Positions 8,878 through 17,284 of a DNA stretch of 64,000 bases are shown one piece after another. The notes under the pieces were generated by a model. That model was not told where the DNA came from and did not search any database. It worked only from the letters and a program-made list of their open reading frames with translations. Both the position numbers and the translations under genes were made by a program. The DNA lies in contig CBDDEH010000002.1 of assembly GCA_965226865.1 (NCBI GenBank), positions 124,001-188,000 on the forward strand, given 5' to 3'. Each line of letters opens with the position of its first letter. The stretch's first letter is position 1. Source of the DNA: CBDDEH01 sp965226865 (GTDB lineage Bacteria; Chloroflexota; Dehalococcoidia; Lucifugimonadales; JAGWBF01).

Positions 8878-9189
8878 ATGAAGCAAACACGTAAGAAGCA
8901 CAGCCCAGTCTTCAAGGCCAAAGTGGCTTTGGCCGCGCTCCAAGGGGAGCACACCATTGCAGAGCTGGCCAGCCGGTTTGAAGTCCACCCGAGCCAGATC
9001 CATGCCTGGAAGAAGGCCTTGACTCAGGGGGCGCCGCACCTCTTTGAAAATGGTGCTGGACGCCAGGAGAAGGACCAAGAGGTCCTCACTGCCCAGCTCT
9101 ACCAACAGATTGGGCAGCTCAAGGTGGAACGGGATTTTTGTCACGGAGCTTCGGGTTGTGAGCCGGTCCCAACGCCGGGCCATGATTGA
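8878..9189 (+). CDS. IS3-family transposase OrfA (HTH protein)
   Basis: About 100 residues. The N-terminal ~75 residues are the typical helix-turn-helix and leucine-zipper protein of IS3 (KHSPVFKAKVALAALQGEHT, HPSQIHAWKKALTQGAPHLF), which binds the element's ends. An AGGAGCAGG ribosome site precedes the ATG. The C-terminus (CHGASGCEPVPTPGHD) is not family-like. One extra T in the T-run at 9135-9139 would give DFLSRSFGL and a TGA that overlaps the GTG of orfB, the usual layout, so this copy seems to have lost one base. Confidence 0.85.
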   Translation: MKQTRKKHSPVFKAKVALAALQGEHTIAELASRFEVHPSQIHAWKKALTQGAPHLFENGAGRQEKDQEVLTAQLYQQIGQLKVERDFCHGASGCEPVPTPGHD

Positions 9190-10093
9190 CCGAGAAGAAC
9201 CGAAGCTGTCTCTGGTGCGCCAGTGCGCCTTGCTGGGTATCAGCCGCTCCGCGTTGTACTACCTGCCAACCGAGGCCGGCGCCGAGGACTTGGAGTTGAT
9301 GGCCCTCATAGACCAACAGTACCTGAAGACACCTTTCTACGGCTCCAGAAGGATGACTGCCTGGCTCAGAAATCACGGACACCAGGTCAACCGCAAGCGG
9401 GTCCGCCGGCTGATGCAGCTGATAGGCCTGGAGGCCATCTACCGGCGTCCCAACACCAGCAAGCCAAACCCAGGGCATAAGGTCTATCCGTACTTGCTCA
9501 GGGGGCTGGAGATCAACCGGGTCAACCAGGTGTGGGCCACCGACATCACCTACATACCCATGGCTCGGGGTTTCCTCTACTTGGTGGCCATCATGGACTG
9601 GCACAGCCGCTACGTGCTGGCCTGGCGGCTGTCCAACACCCTGGAGGTAGACTTCTGTGTTGCGGCTCTGGAAGAGGCCTTGAGCAAGGGTCGGCCACAG
9701 ATCTTCAACACCGACCAGGGCAGCCAGTTCACCAGCGAGGCCTTCACCAGCATGCTGCTGGCGCAAGGCGTTCAAGTGAGCATGGACGGCAGGGGCCGGT
9801 GCATGGACAACGTCTTCGTGGAACGGCTGTGGCGCAGCATCAAGTACGAGGAGGTGTACCTGAAGGCATACCAAAATGGGACTGAGGCCAGAAAGGGGAT
9901 TGGGGCTTATCTGGCCTTCTACAACCAAGAGCGGCCCCATCAAGCCCTGGGCTATCGGTCACCGGGTCAGGTGTTCCATGCAGTGAGCCCACAAAGGTGT
10001 TTACTGGAACTTCCACGAGCCTTACCATCGGATGAAGGTTTACGAGACACCCCAGCGGTAGACTCTCTTATTTTAGCCTCACCGCTGTCCTGA
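9158..10093 (+). CDS. IS3-family transposase OrfB (rve/DDE integrase core)
   Basis: 311 residues from the GTG at 9158. It has an N-terminal HTH_21-like region (LLGISRSALYYLP, YGSRRMTAWLRNHGHQVNRK), then the retroviral-integrase-like core with all three catalytic acids: Asp in VWATDITYIPM, Asp in IFNTDQGSQFTS, and Glu in DNVFVERLWRSIKYEEV. It ends with the typical YNQERPHQALGYRSPGQVF. It performs strand transfer of the element together with OrfA. Its coding sequence is intact; only the orfA junction looks altered. Confidence 0.92.
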   Translation: MSRSQRRAMIDREEPKLSLVRQCALLGISRSALYYLPTEAGAEDLELMALIDQQYLKTPFYGSRRMTAWLRNHGHQVNRKRVRRLMQLIGLEAIYRRPNTSKPNPGHKVYPYLLRGLEINRVNQVWATDITYIPMARGFLYLVAIMDWHSRYVLAWRLSNTLEVDFCVAALEEALSKGRPQIFNTDQGSQFTSEAFTSMLLAQGVQVSMDGRGRCMDNVFVERLWRSIKYEEVYLKAYQNGTEARKGIGAYLAFYNQERPHQALGYRSPGQVFHAVSPQRCLLELPRALPSDEGLRDTPAVDSLILASPLS

Positions 10094-10110
10094 TGATAGG
10101 GTCCACTTGA

Positions 10111-11238
10111 ATCTTCTATGAAGAAAGTCTGGGTGTATTCGCGGGAACCCGGGAGCCTGGTAACGGCGCCTTGACCGCTGGATATCTTGCCCCCTTTCCA
10201 ATAGGTGCCGTCAAAGGTATCAAAGACTTCGCCACGCCAATAGCTCGCCACAGGACTCCTGACATGCATGACGACGGAGTCCCCCTCTGCGGGCAGACCG
10301 AAGGACGAGAACACGTTGCTGCCCAGCAATGCACGCCTGGTCAGCCCTGTTTCAGCTATATCTGTGATCTCGGCGGCGCCCTGGACGGAAGGCTGTCCTA
10401 TCTCGCCGGGCTGTCCGGTCACGTTAGGTTGGGCATCTATTGGCGTCTGCTCTAACAAAGGACTCGATTCCGATGGCGCGGGAACCGGCGGCTGGCTCGA
10501 TATCGAAGGTTGGCTACTCGTTGTCGGGGATGTATCGGGTCCGGTTGGCTCGCCGGTTATGGGTAGAGCGCTGACCTGCTGATAACCGACGGCATTGCTT
10601 TCGCCCCTAGGAAGCAACAGAAAAGCCAACACCGCAAGGGCCAACACGGTTACGCCGATGCCAGACCAGAACCCAAACAGGGACAGCCTGGTTTCCGGCG
10701 ACGACGTCTGGGCCTTGCGAGTCTCGTCCTCGACATATGCTGTGGCTAGGAATGTCATGAGCAATGCGGCGTATCCGATCAGGAAGATGCCAAAGCTCAG
10801 CTCGAAGGCCTGCTGGCTCGCAAAAAACAAAACAATCCCACTCAGGAACAGGGCAGCGTATAAACCACCCCTCGTGCGAGCATCAAAGCTGGCAACCGCC
10901 TGTATCAGCAGCAAGAAGTGGGCCAGAGGTAGCCAGTTTCCATCGAAGGCCGCCAGCATATCCGACCGCATAATAATGGCTAGGCCGATTACCATCACGA
11001 CCATGAGAATGCTCCAGGAGCCGAGGCTGCGGTTACGCCTGTGCCAGCTAAAAGCGTGCCCCACCGTCGCAGCTATGCCGCCTCCAAGCCACGTCCACGG
11101 GCTGCCGCCCACCCACGCGAGGGACAAGGCGACCAGCCAATATGTCGCCAAGGCGAGGAGCCTTAGACGAATCGACTCCTCCACCTGGGCCGCGAAAAGA
11201 CCCGATAAGGAGCGAACCGTCGGGACCTTGAGTCCCAA
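10111..11238 (-). pseudogene. TgpA-like transglutaminase, N-terminal membrane part
   Basis: First part of the split gene. From the start at 11238 there are six to seven hydrophobic helices (residues ~25-225) matching the TgpA_N/DUF3488 membrane domain. A Pro/Ser/Gln-rich extracytoplasmic linker and the beginning of the transglutaminase-like periplasmic region (FDTFDGTYWKGGK) follow. The IS3 element interrupts after TQTFFIED. The gene sits downstream of DUF58 and MoxR genes in the same orientation (~40 bp from the former), the common moxR-DUF58-tgpA order associated with cell-envelope protein handling. With three lesions the locus product is very likely lost in this genome. Confidence 0.85.
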
Positions 11239-11276
11239 CCCTCCTATCTTGGTGTCGTGTGCTTGAACTATTTCAG

Positions 11277-12497
11277 CTATTTCGCCGCATACTCGGGAGT
11301 TTTAGTCCACTGCATGCCTTCCATCGCCGTTAGCGCATCCGCCAGTTTGCCACGTTCACATGACTCGACCGAGATCCCAGCCCTATGCAGGCTGTCCAGG
11401 GTCCCGTTGGTGCGTCCTGCCGGACCTTGCTCAAATCCTTCGAGTACCAACACCGCGAGCCCCGACATTCTCCCCGACATCTGTTTCAGGGCTTCTATAC
11501 CGTCGACGTCTTCTTCGGAAACGATGGCGAGCACTCTGGAGCCCGGTGACAAGGATTCGATAATGTCGGGCAGTGTGTGTCTCGGGTCCGCTTCAACCAG
11601 GGCCAGCTCCTTGAGAAGAATGGGCCAGGCCATTTCCCGACCAGGCAACCCGCCGGTAACAACCTGAACGGTACCTCCATGTTCAACCACATAGGCCGCG
11701 ACGCTGGCCGCCAGCTTGATGCTGTATTCGAGGGTAGTCTCGCGCTCCTCTCCCAAGACCCGATTGGAGGGAAAGACGATGGCCAGAGCATTGTCCTGAG
11801 TATCCTCGAACTCCTTCACCATGGGCCGTCCCAGCCTTGCCGTGTTCTTCCAGTGGATACTACGAATAGGGTCCCCCGCGAAATAGCGCCGGGAGCCGGA
11901 CACTTCCAGTCCCATTCGCACCTTACGAGGTTGGGTTGTAGTACCTTCCGTACCTTCCAGCAACTGGAGCCTGGAGAGGGGGACCACCTGAGGATAGACA
12001 AGTACAGAGAGGGGTGACGTTAGCCGGCGCCGCCGCCGGAACAATCCAAAGGGTGCATTCGACTCGATTACCACATCATCGAATTGGTGAAGACCTCGCT
12101 TGTAGCATTCGACCTCGTTGGCCAGAGGTAGTGAACTACGACCTCCAAGTTTGGGCACGAAAAAGCGCTGCAATCTTTCGTCCGGACCGGCCAGAGGGCA
12201 GTTAAAGCTGGCTGACAGAAGGAATCTGGGCCATGGCTTTAGATTCTCCAGAATCAACTCCAGATGGACAACATCGCCTTCGGCGGGTCCAGGCAGGCCG
12301 GAATTGGTTTCCGCCTGCCTTACGCGAAGGCCCGCTCGCAACGACATCACCGCCAGCCACGGCATGACTACCGACAACAGGATCACGCCCCACAACACGG
12401 CATCCAGCACGTACAGCCAGCCCACTTGAGTAAGCCGTGCTAAGAGAAAGGTGAAGATGGCGGTAGCGACCAGAAACACGCCGCGGAAGGTTATCAC
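11277..12497 (-). CDS. DUF58 domain-containing protein
   Basis: 406 residues. Two N-terminal membrane helices (about 5-25 and 30-52) are followed by a beta-rich domain and the DUF58 signature GDPIRSIHWKNTARLGRPMV (residues ~205-225), leading into a vWA-like C-terminal fold. DUF58 proteins pair with MoxR ATPases and are thought to act as client or adaptor partners. The gene starts 18 bp after moxR and is followed by the broken transglutaminase gene, so it may now be functionally orphaned. The reading frame itself is intact. Confidence 0.9.
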   Translation of the reverse strand: MITFRGVFLVATAIFTFLLARLTQVGWLYVLDAVLWGVILLSVVMPWLAVMSLRAGLRVRQAETNSGLPGPAEGDVVHLELILENLKPWPRFLLSASFNCPLAGPDERLQRFFVPKLGGRSSLPLANEVECYKRGLHQFDDVVIESNAPFGLFRRRRRLTSPLSVLVYPQVVPLSRLQLLEGTEGTTTQPRKVRMGLEVSGSRRYFAGDPIRSIHWKNTARLGRPMVKEFEDTQDNALAIVFPSNRVLGEERETTLEYSIKLAASVAAYVVEHGGTVQVVTGGLPGREMAWPILLKELALVEADPRHTLPDIIESLSPGSRVLAIVSEEDVDGIEALKQMSGRMSGLAVLVLEGFEQGPAGRTNGTLDSLHRAGISVESCERGKLADALTAMEGMQWTKTPEYAAK

Positions 12498-12515
12498 GTC
12501 ACAAGCCCCTTTAAG

Positions 12516-13484
12516 TTACAACGGCACCGATACCGAATTCAGCACCTCGGCTACGGCGTCCTTAGGCTGTAAGCCAGCTCCCGTGTCAGTGACGATGCGA
12601 TGACTCAACACCGATGGCGCCACTTCCTTTACGTCTTCCGGGATCACATATGACCGGCCTCCGAAGGCAGCCCAGCCCTGGGCAGCGCGAAGAAGGGAAA
12701 CGGATCCTCTAGGACTCACACCTACAGCGACCGCAGGGTGCTCTCTGGTAGATGCAACCACATTGGCTATGTACTGTTTCACCGGCATGGCGACCAGAAC
12801 CTGACGGACCATCCGCTGCATCTCCAGAACGTCGTCAATGCTGAGCACGGGACTCGCTTCCTCGAGCCCATGCTCGGATCTGCTGAGGATCTCCACCTCT
12901 TGCTCCAGAGTTGGGAGGCCAACCTCCATGGAGACCATGAAGCGGTCAAGCTGAGAGTTCGGCAGAGGAAAGGTGCCATAGCTCTCTACAGAGTTCTGCG
13001 TGGCGATGACCATGAAGGGTTTGGGTAGCGATCTCTGAGTGCCATCGGTAGTGACCTGATACTCTCCCATAGCCTCTAACAGGGCTGACTGGGTACGCGG
13101 ATCCGTCCGGTTCACTTCGTCGGCCAACACGACATTGGCGAATACAGGGCCAGGCACAAACTCGAACCGGTTGTTTTGCATGTCGAACACGGATGTTCCC
13201 GTAATGTCCGATGGAAGCAGGTCCGGGGTGAACTGTATGCGGGAAAACCCGCCCGCGACCGATTGGGCGATCGTCTTCGAGAGCAGGGTTTTTCCAACCC
13301 CGGGAAGGTCCTCTAACAGAATATGACCCTGGGCGAATAGACCCAGCAAAGCGAAATGTATCGTCCGGTGAGGCATTACCACGACGCTGGCTATGTTCGC
13401 GGCCAGGGTCTCGAAACGCTCCTGGAACCGGACCCATTCCTGCGACATTCCATCCCTACCCAAGGTTTCTTCCAATAACTTCAC
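12516..13484 (-). CDS. MoxR-family AAA+ ATPase
   Basis: 322 residues starting at a GTG with an excellent AGGAGG ribosome site. Walker A is LEDLPGVGKTLLSK (about 56-69); Walker B is VVLADEVNRTDPRTQSALLE; the MoxR-typical GTFPLPNSQLDRFMV and the C-terminal lid domain are present. MoxR ATPases remodel or insert cofactors into partner proteins, usually with a vWA/DUF58 protein encoded alongside, as here. It is the first gene of the moxR-DUF58-tgpA operon. Confidence 0.95.
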   Translation of the reverse strand: MKLLEETLGRDGMSQEWVRFQERFETLAANIASVVVMPHRTIHFALLGLFAQGHILLEDLPGVGKTLLSKTIAQSVAGGFSRIQFTPDLLPSDITGTSVFDMQNNRFEFVPGPVFANVVLADEVNRTDPRTQSALLEAMGEYQVTTDGTQRSLPKPFMVIATQNSVESYGTFPLPNSQLDRFMVSMEVGLPTLEQEVEILSRSEHGLEEASPVLSIDDVLEMQRMVRQVLVAMPVKQYIANVVASTREHPAVAVGVSPRGSVSLLRAAQGWAAFGGRSYVIPEDVKEVAPSVLSHRIVTDTGAGLQPKDAVAEVLNSVSVPL

Positions 13485-13825
13485 GGTTTCCTCCTGTTAC
13501 AAAGCACGAGAAATTCGCCGACGTCGATCGGCTATCGAGGTGAAGTATATCAACGTACGGATTGGGCATGCCAGGGTGGTAGCTCAGGGTGACTACAGTA
13601 GCTACACCCAATAAGGGCACTACCACAATGGCTCTCGTCGCTTGGATCCAGACAGCTTGATATGGGAATCCGAACCAATGGGGGATAGTGCCATCGGTAG
13701 AGCGGATGAACAGCTAATAGTGCTCTTGTCTAAGTCAAGATCAACATTCCCGCTGATGCGGAGAGACAAGTCCATACCTATAGTTGACACCAAGGTAAAT
13801 CGAGTGATCGAACAGAGAGGAACCT
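13485..13825. other. Intergenic region between divergent moxR and a small gene
   Basis: About 340 bp without a gene that I can support. It must contain the moxR promoter on the minus strand and that of the 65-aa gene on the plus strand. A perfect TTGACA hexamer stands at 13784-13789 on the plus strand, but no good -10 follows at 16-18 bp. Nothing else recognisable. Confidence 0.4.
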
Positions 13826-14023
13826 ATGAGAGTGAAACTGTTCATGAAAAACAACCCGGTGGGCGGCAAAAAAGGGAGGAATAAACAAGAGCTCGAGAAT
13901 GAGATCAACGCCTGGCTGGACCAGAACCCGACCATCAAGGTGGTCGATATCAAACAGTCGCCCATGGCAGCCTTCGGCTTTGCAGCGCTCTACATGTCCG
14001 TTTGGTACGAAAGCGATACCTAG
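13826..14023 (+). CDS. Small conserved-looking hypothetical protein (65 aa)
   Basis: ATG with a GAGAGGA ribosome site 5-6 bases upstream. The protein has a basic N-terminus (MRVKLFMKNNPVGGKKGRN), a helical ELENEINAWLDQNP segment, and a beta pair (IKVVDIKQSP and ALYMSVWYESDT). The pattern of a helix between strands, with the final strand typical of small ferredoxin-like or dodecin-sized folds, looks like a genuine small protein. I recognise no family. It is followed within 6 bp by a terminator-like palindrome, which supports it being an expressed unit. Confidence 0.6.
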   Translation: MRVKLFMKNNPVGGKKGRNKQELENEINAWLDQNPTIKVVDIKQSPMAAFGFAALYMSVWYESDT

Positions 14024-14028
14024 ACGGG

Positions 14029-14059
14029 CAGAGGGGATTCCCCTCTGGACTCCCTTTTT
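14029..14059 (+). terminator. Terminator-like hairpin; second copy of the dispersed palindrome
   Basis: Perfect 8-bp stem CAGAGGGG / CCCCTCTG with loop ATT, followed by GACTCCC and a run of five T. It shares CCCCTCTGGACTCCC with the palindrome at 2918-2939. The T-run and position right after a stop codon fit a rho-independent terminator, while the shared sequence says it belongs to a repeat family. Confidence 0.55.
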
Positions 14060-14178
14060 CCCCAGACTACAGTAGCGCGAGTGTGGCACCCAGGGGCAGT
14101 CTACTGGATACGGGCGTTCGTTGACCAAGCAATTGGGTCAGACTATAATCCAAGCCTAGTCAACCCTTGGAGTGAGCC

Positions 14179-14523
14179 TTGGACCCGACCGAAGTCGCCC
14201 GAACAGCAATAACCATAGCTTCAGAGAACCAGGCAGAGGACATCGTCCTGCTGGATATACGGAAGGCGGCTGGGTTCACGGACTTTTTTGTCATCATGAG
14301 CGCCGAAAGCCGCCGCCAGCTAAAAGCTCTCCAAGAGGAGTTGGAAGAAGCTCTGGAGCAAGCTGGGGCCTCTCTGCATCACAGGGAGGGTTCTGCGGAG
14401 GCCGGTTGGATCCTCCTAGACCTCAGCGACGTGATAATCCACATCTTCGGCGTTGAAGAACGAGAGTATTATGGCCTGGAAGAGCTATGGAGCGAGGCAA
14501 CCCAGGTAGTCAGGGTTCTGTAA
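14179..14523 (+). CDS. rsfS: Ribosomal silencing factor RsfS
   Basis: 114 residues from a TTG start preceded by GGAGTGA. The order of motifs is that of RsfS/Iojap: AITIASENQAEDIVLLDIRK, FTDFFVIMSAES, EGSAEAGWILLDLSDVIIHIF and the C-terminal YYGLEELW. RsfS binds ribosomal protein uL14 and blocks subunit joining when nutrients are short. The length is typical. The 3' end overlaps the convergent ndk gene by 14 bp. Confidence 0.93.
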   Translation: MDPTEVARTAITIASENQAEDIVLLDIRKAAGFTDFFVIMSAESRRQLKALQEELEEALEQAGASLHHREGSAEAGWILLDLSDVIIHIFGVEEREYYGLEELWSEATQVVRVL

Positions 14524-14962
14524 TCCAGCGCTCCGAATCCCTCTGATAACCGACGATTTCCTCAGGCGAAAAGAGGATATCTATCTCCTTCCCGGCAGCC
14601 TCCACCGAATCGGAGCCATGAATCAGGTTGCGCCCGATGTCGATGGCAAGGTCTCCCCTTATCGTTCCAGGCGCCGCAACTCTGGGGTCTGTAGCGCCCA
14701 TGGTAGTCCGGGTCAACTCGACGGCGCTGTTGCCTTCCAAAACCATGGCGATGACGGGACTGGATGTTATGAAGTCGACCAGTCCTTTGAAAAAGGGCTT
14801 ATCGACGTGGGCATCATAATGCCGTTCAGCCAACTTCCGATCTATCTGAAGCGTCTTCATGGCCACGATCTTCAGTCCCCGGGCTTCCAGGCGCGAGATT
14901 ATCTGTCCGGCTAAACCGCGTTGGACCCCGTCAGGTTTGATGAGTACTAACGTGCGTTCCAT
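14510..14962 (-). CDS. ndk: Nucleoside diphosphate kinase
   Basis: 150 residues. ERTLVLIKPDGVQRGLAGQI at the start and NLIHGSDSVEAAGKEI, with the phosphohistidine His in IHGSDS near residue 116, are diagnostic. The enzyme transfers the terminal phosphate of ATP to NDPs. It is the last gene of the minus-strand thiL-tsaE-tsaB-ndk group, 20 bp after tsaB. The active-site blocks are complete, as is the family's KPFF-x-LV motif (here DKPFFKGLV). Confidence 0.96.
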   Translation of the reverse strand: MERTLVLIKPDGVQRGLAGQIISRLEARGLKIVAMKTLQIDRKLAERHYDAHVDKPFFKGLVDFITSSPVIAMVLEGNSAVELTRTTMGATDPRVAAPGTIRGDLAIDIGRNLIHGSDSVEAAGKEIDILFSPEEIVGYQRDSERWITEP

Positions 14963-14982
14963 ATAAATCGTTCTCCTGAATA

Positions 14983-15696
14983 CTAATATTGCACCGGTTG
15001 AGGTGGGTTGAGCGTTCCTATACTTGGCTTACGAAGGTATAGGGGCTGGATCGTCGTAATATCCATAGCCGCGCTCGACTCGAGCCGCTCCACAGCAAGC
15101 ACACCCAACGCCCAAAGGCGGGTAGCCGGAGAGTGGGCGCCGAGAATAACGGCGTTCCCACCCAGTGAACGAATCGCTTCCTCTATGGTCGAAACGCCCT
15201 CGCCACAGAAAATCGTGGTCTCTGTTACACCCCGTATGGCCTCTTCAGGGGAGCAGATATGCTCCTCCTCCAGCCTTTTCCATTCCCCGTCCAGCTTCTG
15301 AAACGTGGCGGTTGCAACCTCGCCCCTACCCGCGTCCAGCATGGAGCGTATGGGCAGGCCCGTCCCGCCATAGGAGTAGGCCTCCATCTCGAGGGTGCCC
15401 ACACCGACCAGCGGTAACTCTAAAGGCAGCGCCAAACCTTTGGCAACGCTTATCCCAACCCTCAGCGCGCTGAATCTGCCAGGCCCGAGAGCGACGCCAA
15501 CGCCTCCCAGTTCGGCGGGACCGATGTTCGCCATGCGGATTACATGCTCGACTGCGGGCATCAGTTCGGCTGTGTGATTCCGAGCCGAATGCCAGGACAG
15601 GGACGCAAGCTGGTTGCCGCCGTCCCAGAGGGCCACACCCCCGTAGCGCGTTGAAGTATCGATCACTATAACCGGACTGGACTCGCCCTCAGCCAT
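14983..15696 (-). CDS. tsaB: tRNA threonylcarbamoyladenosine biosynthesis protein TsaB
   Basis: ASKHA-fold protein of about 237 residues with VIVIDTSTRYGGVALWDG at the N-terminus, HSARNHTAELMPAVEHVI and GVGVALGPGRFSALRVGISVAKGLALPL. TsaB dimerises with TsaD in the complex that makes t6A37 of ANN-decoding tRNAs. Three Met codons are possible; I chose 15696 because it overlaps tsaE least and sits closest to the family N-terminus, while 15717 is the longest option. tsaE lies directly upstream. Confidence 0.93.
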   Translation of the reverse strand: MAEGESSPVIVIDTSTRYGGVALWDGGNQLASLSWHSARNHTAELMPAVEHVIRMANIGPAELGGVGVALGPGRFSALRVGISVAKGLALPLELPLVGVGTLEMEAYSYGGTGLPIRSMLDAGRGEVATATFQKLDGEWKRLEEEHICSPEEAIRGVTETTIFCGEGVSTIEEAIRSLGGNAVILGAHSPATRLWALGVLAVERLESSAAMDITTIQPLYLRKPSIGTLNPPQPVQY

Positions 15697-16213
15697 CCTC
15701 GCACCCATCGAAACCATGTTTTAATGCCTTGATCAGGTCAGCATGCTTGCCATCTTTGTCGTGGACCGTGATCAAGCGCTCGGTATCACCAGCACCGTAT
15801 TCCAGAGTAATCCATATACTGCCTTGTGGGAATATTTCCGGAGACCGTTCGGCCCATTCGATGACACAAACATCCTGGCCGCCCAGGTATTCCTCCAATC
15901 CCAAGTCCAAGGCTTCGAGGGAGTCTTGGACACGGAACAAATCAACGTGGTGCAACGTAAGCCGACCCTGATAGCGCGTTATCAGGACAAACGTCGGGCT
16001 CCTGGCGTATCCCTCTACCCCCAGTCCCCAAGCGATCCCTTGCGTTAGACACGTCTTACCCGCCCCAAGCGTTCCGGTAAGAGGAAAGACTTCTCCGGGC
16101 CGGGCGGTCTGGCCTACCAGGCGGCCTATCTCCCTGGTTTGCTCCGGGCTGTGGCTAACCAGCTTCAAAACGGAGGGCGTAGACAATCTATCTGAAATGG
16201 TCCCAGCCACCAT
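15689..16213 (-). CDS. tsaE: tRNA threonylcarbamoyladenosine ATPase TsaE
   Basis: P-loop ATPase of the t6A pathway: LVSHSPEQTREIGRLVGQ, Walker A LTGTLGAGKTCLTQGIAWGL, SPTFVLITRYQGRLTLHHVDLFR and IEWAERSPEIFP. The frame opens further upstream (to 16285), but that extension lies inside thiL and is not family-like; starting at Met 16213 gives ~174 residues. It overlaps the end of thiL by 26 bp and of tsaB by a few bases, so translation is probably coupled. Confidence 0.93.
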   Translation of the reverse strand: MVAGTISDRLSTPSVLKLVSHSPEQTREIGRLVGQTARPGEVFPLTGTLGAGKTCLTQGIAWGLGVEGYARSPTFVLITRYQGRLTLHHVDLFRVQDSLEALDLGLEEYLGGQDVCVIEWAERSPEIFPQGSIWITLEYGAGDTERLITVHDKDGKHADLIKALKHGFDGCEDG

Positions 16214-17192
16214 GAGACGGTTCGACAACCCCGCCCGTCTGAGAATCGATCGCTTCGACCTTGCCCACGTCCCCTTCCACCACATCTCCTATAACCGCCG
16301 CGGGGGACGGCAACGTGCGCATCATTTCGTCCATCAACTGGGAAGGCGCGGTGAACAGAAGCTGGTAGTCTTCACCTCCACCCAGAGCCAACTCCAAGTA
16401 TTCGTTGGGAAACACCTCTTTCAGGGCTGGGAGAACCGGTATCTTTGCAGCGTCTATTTTCGCGGCCACTCCGCTGGCTCTGCAAAGCTTGGACAGGTCT
16501 TCCAGGAGTCCATCGCTTATGTCCATGGCAGCCTTTACCCCGTGGTTCGTTAGGGCAATGCCCTCGGAGAGACAGGGGTCAGGTCTTAAGTGAGCGGCTT
16601 TCAACGATTCAGCAAGTTCGTTGGCCAGCCCGTCCTGAATCACCTTCAATCCTCCGGCCGCGGAACCCAAAAAGCCGGTGACGGCTATTCGGTCGTTGAC
16701 TCTGGCGTTGGACCGGAGCATAGGTTCGGAATCCGTAACACCGGTCAGGGCAACGGTTATAAAGATGACACAGGAACGAACAACATCACCACCTACTACC
16801 CGGACTCCGTACCGGTTTGCCAACTCCAGCATGCCTCGATAGAGAGATTTCAAGTCATCGACTTCGGTTTCAGGAGGCAGACCTAGCGCCACTAGGGCAT
16901 ATAGAGGATGTCCTCCCATCGCCGCTATGTCGCTGACGTTGGCGGCCATGATTTTCCATCCCAGGTCATGCCAGGAGGCCGTGCCCAGTGTGAAGTGTAC
17001 TCCCTCCACAATGGTGTCGGTGGTAAATAGCTCAGTGCCCCTTCCCGGATTCCATGCCGCCGCATCGTCTCCGGCGTCCACCCGCAACCGGAAACCGTGT
17101 GGGGTAGCATTGTCCGGGCCACTCCGGCTCGCGACCACCATCTCTGTCAGGACGGCTATGACCTCCGACTCTCCCAATGCAGACAGCTTCAT
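16188..17192 (-). CDS. thiL: Thiamine-monophosphate kinase
   Basis: 334 residues of the PurM/ThiL fold: DDAAAWNPGRGTELFTTDTI, GVHFTLGTASWHDLGWKIMA, NVSDIAAMGGHPLYALVALG, the acidic DGLLEDLSKLC and ALGGGEDYQLLFTA. It phosphorylates thiamine monophosphate to the diphosphate cofactor using ATP and Mg2+. First gene of the thiL-tsaE-tsaB-ndk operon. It is divergent from and slightly overlaps the upstream region of the phosphoesterase gene. TPP-dependent and thiamine-related genes (18404, 53902) occur elsewhere in the window. Confidence 0.95.
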   Translation of the reverse strand: MKLSALGESEVIAVLTEMVVASRSGPDNATPHGFRLRVDAGDDAAAWNPGRGTELFTTDTIVEGVHFTLGTASWHDLGWKIMAANVSDIAAMGGHPLYALVALGLPPETEVDDLKSLYRGMLELANRYGVRVVGGDVVRSCVIFITVALTGVTDSEPMLRSNARVNDRIAVTGFLGSAAGGLKVIQDGLANELAESLKAAHLRPDPCLSEGIALTNHGVKAAMDISDGLLEDLSKLCRASGVAAKIDAAKIPVLPALKEVFPNEYLELALGGGEDYQLLFTAPSQLMDEMMRTLPSPAAVIGDVVEGDVGKVEAIDSQTGGVVEPSHGGWDHFR

Positions 17193-17284
17193 CCTGGCGA
17201 TTATATTCCCATTGCCGATGGAGGCTCAAGCTAAGAGCTTTGCGCTGGGCTATAATGGTCGTAGCGCCGGTCTACTTTGGAGGT

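Larger units (their letters stand above)
8799..10110 (+). mobile_element. IS3-family insertion sequence, 1312 bp
   Basis: Carries the two-gene orfA/orfB arrangement of IS3. The ends are imperfect inverted repeats: the left begins TGAGGTGGACCCCAAAATTC, and the right end read backwards begins TCAAGTGGACCCTATCATC. The 3-bp sequence ATC flanks both sides (8796-8798 and 10111-10113), as expected for the IS3 target duplication. Removing 8799-10113 restores the transglutaminase frame (…TQTFFIED-DRNSAFF…), proving the boundaries. Confidence 0.92.

Noticed and set aside
9130..9145. Programmed +1 frameshift between IS3 orfA and orfB
   Set aside because: IS3 uses -1 slippage at A-rich sites; a one-base loss in the T-run explains the layout better.
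9119..9943. A 274-codon minus-strand frame opposite IS3 OrfB
   Set aside because: Antisense to a clearly conserved transposase; composition follows the complement and no motif is present.
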